This document shows positions 55,297 through 64,000 of a stretch of 64,000 nt of DNA, one piece after another (positions within the stretch are counted from its first letter, which is position 1; each line of letters opens with the position of its first letter). The stretch covers positions 744,001-808,000 of the forward strand of contig NZ_CP089925.1 of assembly GCF_021284745.1 (NCBI RefSeq), written 5' to 3'. The position numbers and the translations under genes are program-made. The notes under the pieces were generated by a model. It ran no database searches, was not told the origin of the DNA, and saw only the letters and a list, made by a program, of their open reading frames with translations. This DNA comes from Lysobacter sp. KIS68-7 (GTDB taxonomy: Bacteria > Pseudomonadota > Gammaproteobacteria > Xanthomonadales > Xanthomonadaceae).

Positions 55297-55310
55297 TTGA
55301 CCCAGATCAG
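55297..55310 (+). promoter_or_regulatory. Possible FNR/CRP-family site
   Basis: TTGACCCAGATCAG, a 9-of-10 half-site match to the FNR/Anr consensus TTGAT-N4-ATCAA allowing the common TTGAC variant. Its centre is 75 bp upstream of the start codon of the 43-residue gene. If it acts at -41.5, the transcript would start near 55345 with a 34-base leader. Confidence 0.45.
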
Positions 55311-55378
55311 GGAGCCCGGCCGAGGCCCGGCGCAATCTGCACGCGTACCAAGCCCCTTTGGTCCATCGGAGCCTCGCC

Positions 55379-55510
55379 ATGAAAGTGCGCCATCTCGTCC
55401 TCGTCGCCGCCGTGTTCGCCGCGTTGGTCGCCACTTGGGTGATCGCCCACGGCCCCACCGCCACGCAACCTGCCGCGCCGGCCCAGGTCGCCCGGGCGTT
55501 CGGGATCTAA
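55379..55510 (+). CDS. 43-residue single-helix membrane or exported peptide
   Basis: A small gene: MKVRHLVLV then a hydrophobic run to about residue 22, followed by a Pro/Ala/Thr-rich tail ending in FGI. Coding support comes from a Lys/Arg start before a clean hydrophobic helix, an ATG with weak GGAG 9 bases upstream, a termination codon directly followed by a strong terminator, and a possible FNR site upstream. No family is recognised. Confidence 0.6.
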   Translation: MKVRHLVLVAAVFAALVATWVIAHGPTATQPAAPAQVARAFGI

Positions 55511-55513
55511 GAC

Positions 55514-55546
55514 AAAAAAAAGCCCCGCGATCGCGGGGCTTTTTTT
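55514..55546. terminator. Bidirectional intrinsic terminator
   Basis: A perfect palindrome AGCCCCGCGATCGCGGGGCT flanked by A7 and T6-7 runs, so it can end transcripts on both strands: the small gene from the left and rpoD from the right. Confidence 0.95.
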
Positions 55547-55563
55547 CGTGTTGCTTCGTTCCG

Positions 55564-57417
<1,854 letters not shown>

Positions 57418-57455
57418 CTTTTGCGCCACCGTATGAGGGTCTGAGAGAACCCAGC

Positions 57456-57461
57456 ATTATA
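57456..57461 (-). promoter_or_regulatory. rpoD -10 box
   Basis: Perfect TATAAT on the minus strand, 38 bases before the rpoD ATG. No good -35 box at 16-18 bp spacing is seen. Confidence 0.6.
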
Positions 57462-57500
57462 CAGCGCTGGGGATGATGATCTGCCCGCCGATGATGGGGG

Positions 57501-57941
57501 TCAGGGGCGGAGGAGGAACGTGACTGGCCCGTCATTGACCAGACGAACGGACATATGTGCCCGGAACCGGCCGGTTTCCACCCTTCCCGCATGACGTTGC
57601 CGGCAGATATCGACCAGTTTGTTGAATCCGGGTTCAGCCTCCGCGGGGGATGCGGCACTGGTGAAGCTGGCCCGCATGCCCGAGCGAGTGTCGGCCGCGA
57701 GCGTGAACTGGCTGACGAGCAGCAACCCGCCCCCGGTGTCCTTGAGCGACAGATTCATCCGGCCCTCCCCGTCCTCGAACACACGGTAGCCGAGCACCCG
57801 GTCGGCCAAGCGCGCGATTTGCGCGTCGGTGTCCCCCGGTTCCATGCCGACCAGGGCGAGCAGCCCGGCGTCGATGGCGCCGACGATGGCCCCGTCGACC
57901 TCGACGCTGGCTTGGGTGACGCGCTGGATCAGGGCGAGCAT
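57501..57941 (-). CDS. dtd: D-aminoacyl-tRNA deacylase
   Basis: Removes D-amino acids (and glycine from tRNA-Ala) from tRNA, 146 residues. Conserved motifs: ALIQRVTQASV at the start, LLVSQFTLAAD (SQFTL motif) and the C-terminal NDGPVTFLL containing the GP/NxGPVT motif. The ATG at 57941 fits the family start. It is transcribed towards rpoD with an 83-bp gap and may share a role with the D-amino-acid locus only in a general sense. Confidence 0.95.
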   Translation of the reverse strand: MLALIQRVTQASVEVDGAIVGAIDAGLLALVGMEPGDTDAQIARLADRVLGYRVFEDGEGRMNLSLKDTGGGLLLVSQFTLAADTRSGMRASFTSAASPAEAEPGFNKLVDICRQRHAGRVETGRFRAHMSVRLVNDGPVTFLLRP

Positions 57942-58001
57942 GCAGGGCTCCGCGGCCGGGTGCGCCACGCTATCAGGCCGCGACCGCCTTTTCGCAACAC
58001 G

Positions 58002-58007
58002 TAAACT
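58002..58007 (+). promoter_or_regulatory. -10-like hexamer, acyltransferase gene (leaderless type)
   Basis: TAAACT, 7 bases before the GTG start of the LpxL-like gene. Confidence 0.45.
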
Positions 58008-58014
58008 CCTGCGC

Positions 58015-58971
58015 GTGACGGAACTCGCCGCCCGACTCGCCTACCTGATCGCCGCCCTGCTCGCGCGCCTGCCCTGGCCCTGGCTGCGCGGGCTCGCCGA
58101 TGCGTTCGCGCGCCGTTGGATCGGGCGCAATGGCCGTTCGGTGAAGGTGGTGCGGCGCAACCTCGAACTCGCCTACCCCGACCTGCTGCCCGCACAACGC
58201 GAGTCGCTCGTCGCGGCGGTGCTGCGCACGACGGCGCGCCAGGGCATGGAGACGCTGCGCTTCTGGACGCAACCCCATGCGAAGAACCTGGCGCTGTTGC
58301 GCGAGTCGCAGGGCGTGGACCTGTTCGACGCCGCGGTCGCCTCGGGCAAGGGCGTCATCGTGGCCGCGCCGCACTACGGCAGTTGGGAACTGCTCAACCA
58401 ATGGCTGGCGGCGCGCACGCCGCTGGCGATCCTCTACGCACCGCCGGATTCGGACATCGCCGAAGCCTTCCTGCGCCGAGTGCGCGCCGCGCACGGCGAT
58501 GCGGACCGCGTGACGCAGGTGCGCGCGGAAGGACCCGCGATCCGCGGACTGTTCAAGCTGCTGCAGGGCGGCGGCGTGGCGGGGATCCTGCCGGACCAGC
58601 AACCCAAGGCCGGCGACGGCGAGTTTGCCCCGTTCTTCGGCATTCCCGCGCTCACGATGACCTTGCTCTCGCGCCTGGCGCAGCGCACGGGCGCGACCGT
58701 GTTGCTGGGGTACTGCGAACGCATCGGCGAAACGCCCGACGGCCCCGCGTTCGCCCTGCGTTTCGAACCCGTCCCCGATGCGGCGGACGGCGTGGCCGCG
58801 TTGAACGCGGCGGTCGAGCGCGTCGCGCGCCGCGATCCCGCGCAATACCAGTGGACCTACAAGCGGTGGTCGATCCCCGCCCCGGGCAGCACGCGCGGCA
58901 ATCCGTACTGGCCGGACTGCTACCCTCAGGGCGCACGACGCATCGCGTCGTCCGACCCGGGGACCCCATGA
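58015..58971 (+). CDS. LpxL/HtrB-type lipid A acyltransferase
   Basis: Membrane-bound late acyltransferase of lipid A synthesis, 318 residues. One N-terminal hydrophobic segment and the HxxxxE motif HYGSWE (His120, Glu125) mark the family; LPDQQPKAG with a following GEFAPFFG block supports it. I chose the GTG at 58015 because homology begins at LAYLIAALLARLP. No Shine-Dalgarno is present. It is divergent from dtd and overlaps the next gene by 4 bp. Confidence 0.85.
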   Translation: MTELAARLAYLIAALLARLPWPWLRGLADAFARRWIGRNGRSVKVVRRNLELAYPDLLPAQRESLVAAVLRTTARQGMETLRFWTQPHAKNLALLRESQGVDLFDAAVASGKGVIVAAPHYGSWELLNQWLAARTPLAILYAPPDSDIAEAFLRRVRAAHGDADRVTQVRAEGPAIRGLFKLLQGGGVAGILPDQQPKAGDGEFAPFFGIPALTMTLLSRLAQRTGATVLLGYCERIGETPDGPAFALRFEPVPDAADGVAALNAAVERVARRDPAQYQWTYKRWSIPAPGSTRGNPYWPDCYPQGARRIASSDPGTP

Positions 58972-59465
58972 CGGATGCCGTAGCGCAGTTGCCCGATGCA
59001 CTTCTGCAGTGGCGCCCGCTGCCACCGCGCGCGAAAACGTTGTTCGCGCTCAGCCATGGCGCGGTGGGTTTCGTGTTCGCGATTCCGCTGGTGATCCTGT
59101 CGCTCGTGTTCCATGTCGGCCCCGGCTGGCTGATCTCACCGCTGTTGGTCTTCGTCACCACGGGCCTTGGCGCGATGATCGGAATCAAGCGGCATCGCTC
59201 GACCGGATGGCGCCTGGACGAGGACGGCTTCGCCTATCGCCGCGGCCGCATGTGGTTCACCGAAACGCGCGTGCCCGCCTCGCGCGTGCAGCACCTGGAC
59301 CTGCGCCACGGCCCGCTCGAACGTCGATGGAAGCTCGCCACGCTCGTCATCCATACCGCAGGCAGCAAGATGAGCGCCGTGTCGGTGACGGGCCTGGATG
59401 CCGAAGACGCCGAGACGCTGCGCGATCGCCTCGCGCGCCAGATCGAAACCGATGACGCCCTCTGA
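58968..59465 (+). CDS. PH-domain membrane protein (YdbS-like)
   Basis: A 165-residue membrane protein with two helices (about 25-48 and 53-72) and one bacterial PH domain (bPH2) with VPASRVQHLDLRHGPLERRW, the conserved core. Usually paired with a YdbT-like protein, as here. The ATG overlaps the acyltransferase stop (ATGA). Function not proven; some Firmicutes homologues protect against antimicrobial peptides or bacteriocins. Confidence 0.85.
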   Translation: MTDAVAQLPDALLQWRPLPPRAKTLFALSHGAVGFVFAIPLVILSLVFHVGPGWLISPLLVFVTTGLGAMIGIKRHRSTGWRLDEDGFAYRRGRMWFTETRVPASRVQHLDLRHGPLERRWKLATLVIHTAGSKMSAVSVTGLDAEDAETLRDRLARQIETDDAL

Positions 59466-60939
59466 GGCCGCCGACCGCCGCCTGCACCCGTGGTCGTGGG
59501 TGTTCGTGCTGCTGCAGCAGATGAAGCAGTACGTGGTTCCGCTGGTGGCGGCGTTCTTCTTCGGCGGCGATCGCAACGAACTGTGGCCGCTGATCGGCGT
59601 GGGCGTACTCGCGCTGATCTCGGTGATGCAGTACTTCACCTACCGCTACGCGGTCGGGCGCGACGGACTGACCATCCGCAGCGGTTGGCTGCACCGGCAG
59701 CGCCGCGAAATTCCGTACGCGCGCATCCACAACGTGTCGGTCGAACAATCCTTGCTGCATCGCTTCTTCGGCGTGGCGGAACTGCGCTTGGAATCGGCGA
59801 GTGGCCGCAAGCCCGAAGCGACCATGCGCGTGTTGAAGCTCGACGATGCGCTCGCGCTCGAACGCCTGGTGCGGCATCGCGGCGCGGCGGAGACGACCTC
59901 GACCGATGCGCAAGCGCCCGCGGCCGACGCGCCGCAGGTGCTGCTTGCGATGTCGCCGGGCGAAGTGATGCGCCTCGGGCTGGTGTCCAATCGCGGGATG
60001 GTAGTGCTCGCGGCGGCCTACGGTGGCTCCTTCCAGTTCAGTCCCGGGTTGACCGAACGCATTTTCCAGACTTGGGGGTCGCGCGTGTTCGGCTGGGCCG
60101 GGGAACATCATTTCGGATCCACCGAGTACGTCCTTGCCGGCATCACGCTCGCGCTCGCGTTCCTCGCGGCGATGCGCCTGTTGTCGATGGGACTCGCGCT
60201 GCTGCAGTACTTCGGGTTCACGCTCACCGAGCAGGCCCAGCGCCTGACGGTCGACCGTGGCCTGCTCGCGCGCGTGCGCAGCAGTGCCTCGCGGAGGCGC
60301 CTGCAGGCCTGGACGCTGCACGAAGGCCTGATGCACCGACTGCTCAAGCGCCGCAGCCTGCACGTGGACACGGCCGGCGGCGGGGACAGCCAATCGCAGC
60401 AGAAGCGTTCCTTGCGCGAACTCGCGCCGATCGCCACGCCCGAACAATGCGACGCGTTGATCGAACACCTGCTGCCGGGCGCCGGGTGGTCGACGCTGCC
60501 ATGGCGCGGCACGCATCCGCGCAGCGCCTTGCGCGCTTTCCTGCCGAATACGGTCTTCCCGGTGCTGCTGTGCGCGGGATTGTGCTGGCGCTTCGGCTCG
60601 ATCGGATTGCTCGCGTTGCTGCTGCTGCCGTGGTTCGCGTTCACCGCCTGGCACCATGCGAAGCATGCGCGTTACGCCGTCGACGAACGCCTCGTCGCGG
60701 TGCGCGGCGGATGGTGGTCGCGCCATTGGCGCTTCGCGGAAGTGGACAAGTTGCAGGCGGTCCGGCTGTCGCAGGGGCCGCTCGATCGTCGCTGGGGCAT
60801 GGCCACGTTGTGGCTCGACACCGCAGGCGCGTCGGCGACGGCGCCGTCGCTGCGCATCAATCACTTGCCGGAAGCCGATGCGCGCGTGCTGCTCGATCGG
60901 CTCGCGCACACGCTCGCTTCGCGCAAGCTGCGCTGGTAG
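59452..60939 (+). CDS. PH-domain membrane protein (YdbT-like), double/triple bPH2
   Basis: A 495-residue membrane protein with two pairs of helices before each PH domain. bPH2 cores are seen at IPYARIHNVSVEQSLLHRFF (about 85-105), and near the end at FAEVDKLQAVRLSQGPLDRR, with a middle copy around residues 250-300. It overlaps the YdbS-like gene by 14 bp, so they are translationally coupled, and it converges head-on with a glycosyltransferase gene with no gap. Confidence 0.85.
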   Translation: MTPSEAADRRLHPWSWVFVLLQQMKQYVVPLVAAFFFGGDRNELWPLIGVGVLALISVMQYFTYRYAVGRDGLTIRSGWLHRQRREIPYARIHNVSVEQSLLHRFFGVAELRLESASGRKPEATMRVLKLDDALALERLVRHRGAAETTSTDAQAPAADAPQVLLAMSPGEVMRLGLVSNRGMVVLAAAYGGSFQFSPGLTERIFQTWGSRVFGWAGEHHFGSTEYVLAGITLALAFLAAMRLLSMGLALLQYFGFTLTEQAQRLTVDRGLLARVRSSASRRRLQAWTLHEGLMHRLLKRRSLHVDTAGGGDSQSQQKRSLRELAPIATPEQCDALIEHLLPGAGWSTLPWRGTHPRSALRAFLPNTVFPVLLCAGLCWRFGSIGLLALLLLPWFAFTAWHHAKHARYAVDERLVAVRGGWWSRHWRFAEVDKLQAVRLSQGPLDRRWGMATLWLDTAGASATAPSLRINHLPEADARVLLDRLAHTLASRKLRW

Positions 60940-62076
60940 TCAGGCGCCCGTGCGCGCGAGTTCGAGGAACAACGCCTCGTAGCGCGCATGCATCAGTTCG
61001 CGGCCGTGTCGCTCGATCGCCGCGGCGCGCGCGGCGACGGACAGGCCGGTCGCGGTGTCGTCGTCGCGCAGCAGCGTTTCCAGCGCATCGGCGAGCGCGA
61101 TGTCGTCGTGCTCCGGTACGAGCCGCCCTTCGACACCATCTTCGATCACTTCGCGCACGCCCGGCACGGCGCTGCCCACCACTGCGCAACCGGCCGCCAT
61201 GCCTTCGAGCATCGCGAGCGGCATGCCTTCGTAGTGTGTGATCAGCGCAGCGATGCGGTGCGTCATCAACAGTTCCGGCACGTTGCGCACGACGCCGAGG
61301 AACTGCACCTGGTCCTGGATGCCGAGCAGCCCGGCGAGCTCCTCCAGCGGCCTGCGATGCATCTTCTTGCCGCCGCCGGCGAACAGCACGGGGACGTGCA
61401 GGCCACGATCGCGCAGCCGCGCGACCGCACGCAGCAAGGTCGCGTGGTCCTTCTGCCTGGAAAAGCGCGCCACCATCACGATGCCGGGGATGCGGCCGGT
61501 GACGGGGTGCGCGTCCGCCGCGTCGAACGGTGTCAGGCGGATGCCGTTCGGGATCGCGATCGTGCGCTCCTCCGGCATGCCCATTTCGAGCAGGCGCAGG
61601 CGCACGCCTTCGCTGCAACCGACGATGCGATCGGTGCGCGCGGCGAGCCAGCGCGTCTGCGTCAGTCGCCAGCGCGTGTAGCGCTCACGCGTGTTGTGTT
61701 CGACGTGCACCAGGTGCGGCACCTGCGCCAGCAAGCCCGCATAGCGCCCCCACAGGTGTTCGCTGAAGCCGTGCACCACGAGGACGTCGGGCTGGAACTC
61801 GCGGCATTCCTTCACCAGCGCGGCGATCGTCGCTGCATGCGACCAACCGGGCACGACATGCACGGGCACGCCGGCCTGCTCGAGTTCGGCGATGCGGGCG
61901 GGGTCGGTGCGGCGCTTGCGACGGAGGACGAGCAAGGGTTCGATCTGCGCGCTCTCGACCCCGGCCTGGGTGAGCGCGATCGCCACCTGCGTGGCGCCGC
62001 CCGAGAAGCCACCGGTCACGAAATGCAGGACGCGCACGGGGCGTGCGTCGGCGGCGGCGGTGTGGGCGGCGTGCAT
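60940..62076 (-). CDS. Family 4 glycosyltransferase
   Basis: GT-B fold glycosyltransferase of 378 residues. The N-terminal FVTGGFSGGATQ is the acceptor-side glycine loop; the C-terminal half has ARFSRQKDHATLLRA and the nucleotide-sugar EX7E motif in EGMPLAMLEGMAAG. Likely acts in LPS or exopolysaccharide assembly. TAGACT lies 7 bases before the ATG and no Shine-Dalgarno is seen. It is divergent from the family 2 enzyme over only 40 bp. Confidence 0.85.
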   Translation of the reverse strand: MHAAHTAAADARPVRVLHFVTGGFSGGATQVAIALTQAGVESAQIEPLLVLRRKRRTDPARIAELEQAGVPVHVVPGWSHAATIAALVKECREFQPDVLVVHGFSEHLWGRYAGLLAQVPHLVHVEHNTRERYTRWRLTQTRWLAARTDRIVGCSEGVRLRLLEMGMPEERTIAIPNGIRLTPFDAADAHPVTGRIPGIVMVARFSRQKDHATLLRAVARLRDRGLHVPVLFAGGGKKMHRRPLEELAGLLGIQDQVQFLGVVRNVPELLMTHRIAALITHYEGMPLAMLEGMAAGCAVVGSAVPGVREVIEDGVEGRLVPEHDDIALADALETLLRDDDTATGLSVAARAAAIERHGRELMHARYEALFLELARTGA

Positions 62077-62083
62077 GGCGCGC

Positions 62084-62089
62084 AGTCTA
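62084..62089 (-). promoter_or_regulatory. -10-like hexamer, GT4 gene (leaderless type)
   Basis: TAGACT on the minus strand, 7 bases before the ATG of the family 4 glycosyltransferase. Confidence 0.45.
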
Positions 62090-62103
62090 CCGGCGCCGAC
62101 GGG

Positions 62104-62109
62104 CATAAT
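62104..62109 (+). promoter_or_regulatory. -10-like hexamer, GT2 gene (leaderless type)
   Basis: CATAAT, 7 bases before the ATG of the family 2 glycosyltransferase, on the opposite strand from the hexamer at 62084-62089. Confidence 0.45.
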
Positions 62110-62116
62110 CCCGTGC

Positions 62117-62887
62117 ATGTCGCAGACCCTGCCCTTGTCCGGCGTCGTCATCACCAAGAACGAAGCCGATCGCATCGCGCGCTGCGTGGCATCGATGATG
62201 CCCTTGTGCAGCGAAGTGATCGTGCTCGATTCGGGTTCGACCGACGACACCGTCCGCATCGCGCATGGGCTCGGCGCGCGCGTGGAGCACCTCGACTGGC
62301 AGGGCTTCGCGTTGCAGAAGAATGCCGCGATCGCGATGGCGCGCGAGAAGTGGGTGTTGCTGCTCGATGCGGACGAATGGCTCGAAGCCCCGGCGCAGCA
62401 GGAACTGCGGGCGCTGTTCGACGACGCGAAGGGTGCGCGCCCGGTGGAACAGGCCGATGTCTGGCTGCTGATGCGGCGCACGCATTTCCTCGGCCACGCG
62501 CTGCGGGGCGGCAGCTTCGCGCGCGAACCCGTGCATCGCCTGTTCCGCTCGACGCTGCGCCATGGCCTGCGCGCGGTGCACGAATACCTGGATGTCGAAG
62601 GACGCGTCGTGCGTCCTTCACGCGTCGTGCTCGAACACGACACTGCGCGCAGCGCGGAAGACTACTGGTCGAAGCTGCAGCGTTACGCCGCGCTCTGGGC
62701 CGGCGAACAACGCGCGAAGGGCAAGTCCGCAGGGCCCTTGCGCGGCACGTTCGCCGCGACGGCTTATCTGCTGAAGAACCTGGTGCTGCGCGGCGGCTTC
62801 ATCGATGGCGCCGCCGGGCTGCGCTTCCACTGGCTGCACGCCCGTTACGCGAAGCGCAAGTACGACCTGCTCGCCTCAGGGGGCTGA
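62117..62887 (+). CDS. Family 2 glycosyltransferase (WaaE/KdtX-like)
   Basis: GT-A fold glycosyltransferase, 256 residues. SGVVITKNEADRIARCV is the N-terminal nucleotide-binding motif, LDSGSTDDT follows, and the metal-binding motif is LLDADEWL. The type resembles LPS core beta-1,4-glucosyltransferases (WaaE). It would add a sugar to the LPS core. Its 3' end overlaps the convergent family 39 gene by 12 bp. Confidence 0.85.
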   Translation: MSQTLPLSGVVITKNEADRIARCVASMMPLCSEVIVLDSGSTDDTVRIAHGLGARVEHLDWQGFALQKNAAIAMAREKWVLLLDADEWLEAPAQQELRALFDDAKGARPVEQADVWLLMRRTHFLGHALRGGSFAREPVHRLFRSTLRHGLRAVHEYLDVEGRVVRPSRVVLEHDTARSAEDYWSKLQRYAALWAGEQRAKGKSAGPLRGTFAATAYLLKNLVLRGGFIDGAAGLRFHWLHARYAKRKYDLLASGG

Positions 62888-62889
62888 GG
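62873..62889. other. Palindrome holding two convergent stop codons
   Basis: GCCTCAG/CTGAGGC with a 3-base loop GGG. The left arm contains the family 39 gene stop (minus strand) and the right arm the family 2 gene stop. There is no T-tract. Confidence 0.45.
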
Positions 62890-64000
62890 CACCCCGGCAT
62901 TCCGGTGCGATCGCGGAGGCATCGAGCAGCCACCAATCGCGGCGGTTCGCCGTGCCCACGCGCACCGCGTGCTCGCGCAGCACGCAGGCGTCCAGCGCGC
63001 CATCGAACACGAACAAGCGCCGCGTTTCCGGCGACATCTCCATCCACGAGATGCCGACGCGCAACTGCTCGGCATAGGGCCGCTTGAATCCGAATTCCTC
63101 GACGGGTCCCACGGCCTGCAGGAGGTTCTGTTCCTTCCAGCCCACCAGGCCCAGCGTCGCGGTGCCGGCGAGCTCGCGCCCGCGCTCCATCACGCCGCGC
63201 GCGGAGTTCTCCGCATCCAGCAACACCGCGGTGCCGGAGAACAGCAGGACCACGAGGAGCGACAAGGCCCAGCCCGCCGCCTTCAACGCGTTGCGGCGGA
63301 ACCACGCGCACGCAACGAGCATCGCGATGCCCGTGGCCAGCAGCAGCCACCACAGCTTGTCGTCGCCCAGCGGCAAGCCGCGCTCGGCTTCGATGCGCGT
63401 TTCGAACCCGGGATTGCCGGTCAGCGCGGCGATGCCCGCGCCCGCGAACACGAGCGCAAGCACCACCACCATCGCCATCAGCAAGCGACGGAACCACGGC
63501 GATGCGACGGTCGATTCCAGGTACGGCGCCGCCGCGACCGCCATCATCGGCAGCATCGGCAGGATGTACATGTCGCGCTTGCCCGGGCTCGCACTGAAGA
63601 AGGCGAGCACCAGCAGCGACCAGCCGAGCGGCAGCCACACCGCTGCATCGCGCGCGCGCAGCGCCTGCCACCAGCGCGGGAACAACCACGGCAGCGCGAG
63701 CGAGAACGGCATCCAGAAACCCGCGATGATCCCGAGGAAGTACCAGGGCGCCTGCGTGTGGTGCCATGCGGCGGTGTAACGCGTGGCGGTCTGGCGGAAC
63801 AGGAGTTCGTGCAGGTAGGCGCGGTGTTCGGGATCGCCGCTGGTCAGCGCGGTGACGAGCATCGGCACGAACCACAACGCGATCGCGCCGAAGAAAGCGA
63901 GCGCGCCTGCACTCCATCGCCATGCGTTGTGCCTGCCGAGGTCCGGCAGGCCGGGCCACTTGCGCCAGCGCATCAGCGCATAAGGAATCAAGGCGAGCAG
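62876..64000 (-). CDS. Family 39 (ArnT-like) glycosyltransferase, 5' part outside window
   Basis: C-terminal 374 residues of a large polytopic membrane glycosyltransferase that uses a polyprenyl-linked sugar donor. Six or more helices are visible, with FFSASPGKRDMYILPMLPMM, the segment typical of ArnT/dolichol-phosphate mannosyltransferase-like proteins, and a soluble periplasmic C-terminal domain. It may modify lipid A or another envelope glycolipid. The catalytic N-terminal loop is beyond the window. Confidence 0.82.
   Translation of the reverse strand: MLALIPYALMRWRKWPGLPDLGRHNAWRWSAGALAFFGAIALWFVPMLVTALTSGDPEHRAYLHELLFRQTATRYTAAWHHTQAPWYFLGIIAGFWMPFSLALPWLFPRWWQALRARDAAVWLPLGWSLLVLAFFSASPGKRDMYILPMLPMMAVAAAPYLESTVASPWFRRLLMAMVVVLALVFAGAGIAALTGNPGFETRIEAERGLPLGDDKLWWLLLATGIAMLVACAWFRRNALKAAGWALSLLVVLLFSGTAVLLDAENSARGVMERGRELAGTATLGLVGWKEQNLLQAVGPVEEFGFKRPYAEQLRVGISWMEMSPETRRLFVFDGALDACVLREHAVRVGTANRRDWWLLDASAIAPECRGASAP

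Noticed and set aside
62876-62887. Possible frameshift or fusion where the GT2 and GT39 genes overlap
   Set aside because: Both frames end at normal stop codons within a palindrome; proteins have complete C-termini.

Overview
The window is a chromosomal segment from a very GC-rich gammaproteobacterium of the Xanthomonadaceae, most like Lysobacter, Luteimonas or Stenotrophomonas. This rests on the gene orders lptM-dapF-DUF484-xerC-hslV-hslU and mreB-mreC-mreD-mrdA-rodA-mltB, a HslV with a short propeptide, the RpoD N-terminal region, and the many secreted S9 and M1 peptidases. The taxonomic call is inference. I see no phage, insertion sequence, CRISPR array or rRNA. Every gene reads as intact except the two cut by the window ends (mltB on the left, a family 39 glycosyltransferase on the right). 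No intergenic stretch exceeds about 200 bases.

Layout. 1-6.6 kb (minus): cell-shape operon mreBCD-mrdA-rodA, then mltB. 6.8-15.8 kb: a PfkB kinase, a YbaK-type deacylase, a lipoprotein/hydrolase pair, an M1 aminopeptidase, a DUF5916 outer-membrane protein, ubiE and a periplasmic cupin. 15.8-20.5 kb (minus): lptM-dapF-DUF484-xerC-hslV-hslU. 20.5-27.2 kb (minus): two S9 oligopeptidases, a small membrane protein, a patatin phospholipase and a WYL regulator. 27.2-32.1 kb (plus): a cytoplasm-facing molybdoenzyme operon resembling sulfite dehydrogenase SoeABC, with a YbjQ gene between soeB and soeC. 32.1-35.6 kb (minus): esterase, AlgZ/AlgR-type two-component system and hemC, an order shared with Pseudomonas. 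35.7-40.9 kb: two TolB-like/TPR proteins, a small secreted protein and a diheme cytochrome c.

40.9-52.6 kb is the most interesting part. Two minus-strand units encode a TonB-dependent receptor, DgcN (DUF1611), a YkvI-like transporter and a secreted serine hydrolase; and a membrane-anchored serine hydrolase, the enolase-family epimerase DgcA and a POT-family transporter. A divergent XRE-cupin regulator lies beside them. An identical 20-bp element overlapping a TTGACA box precedes both units. I read the locus as a regulon for capturing and breaking down D-amino-acid (probably peptidoglycan-derived, D-Glu-containing) peptides.

52.6-57.9 kb: assorted small genes, a tRNA with CAU anticodon (probably Ile2), a pseudouridine synthase, a 43-residue protein behind a possible FNR site, rpoD and dtd. 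58-64 kb: envelope genes (LpxL-like acyltransferase, two PH-domain membrane proteins, three glycosyltransferases). Nine genes in the window have a -10-like hexamer only 6-8 bases before the start codon and no Shine-Dalgarno sequence, which suggests leaderless transcripts.
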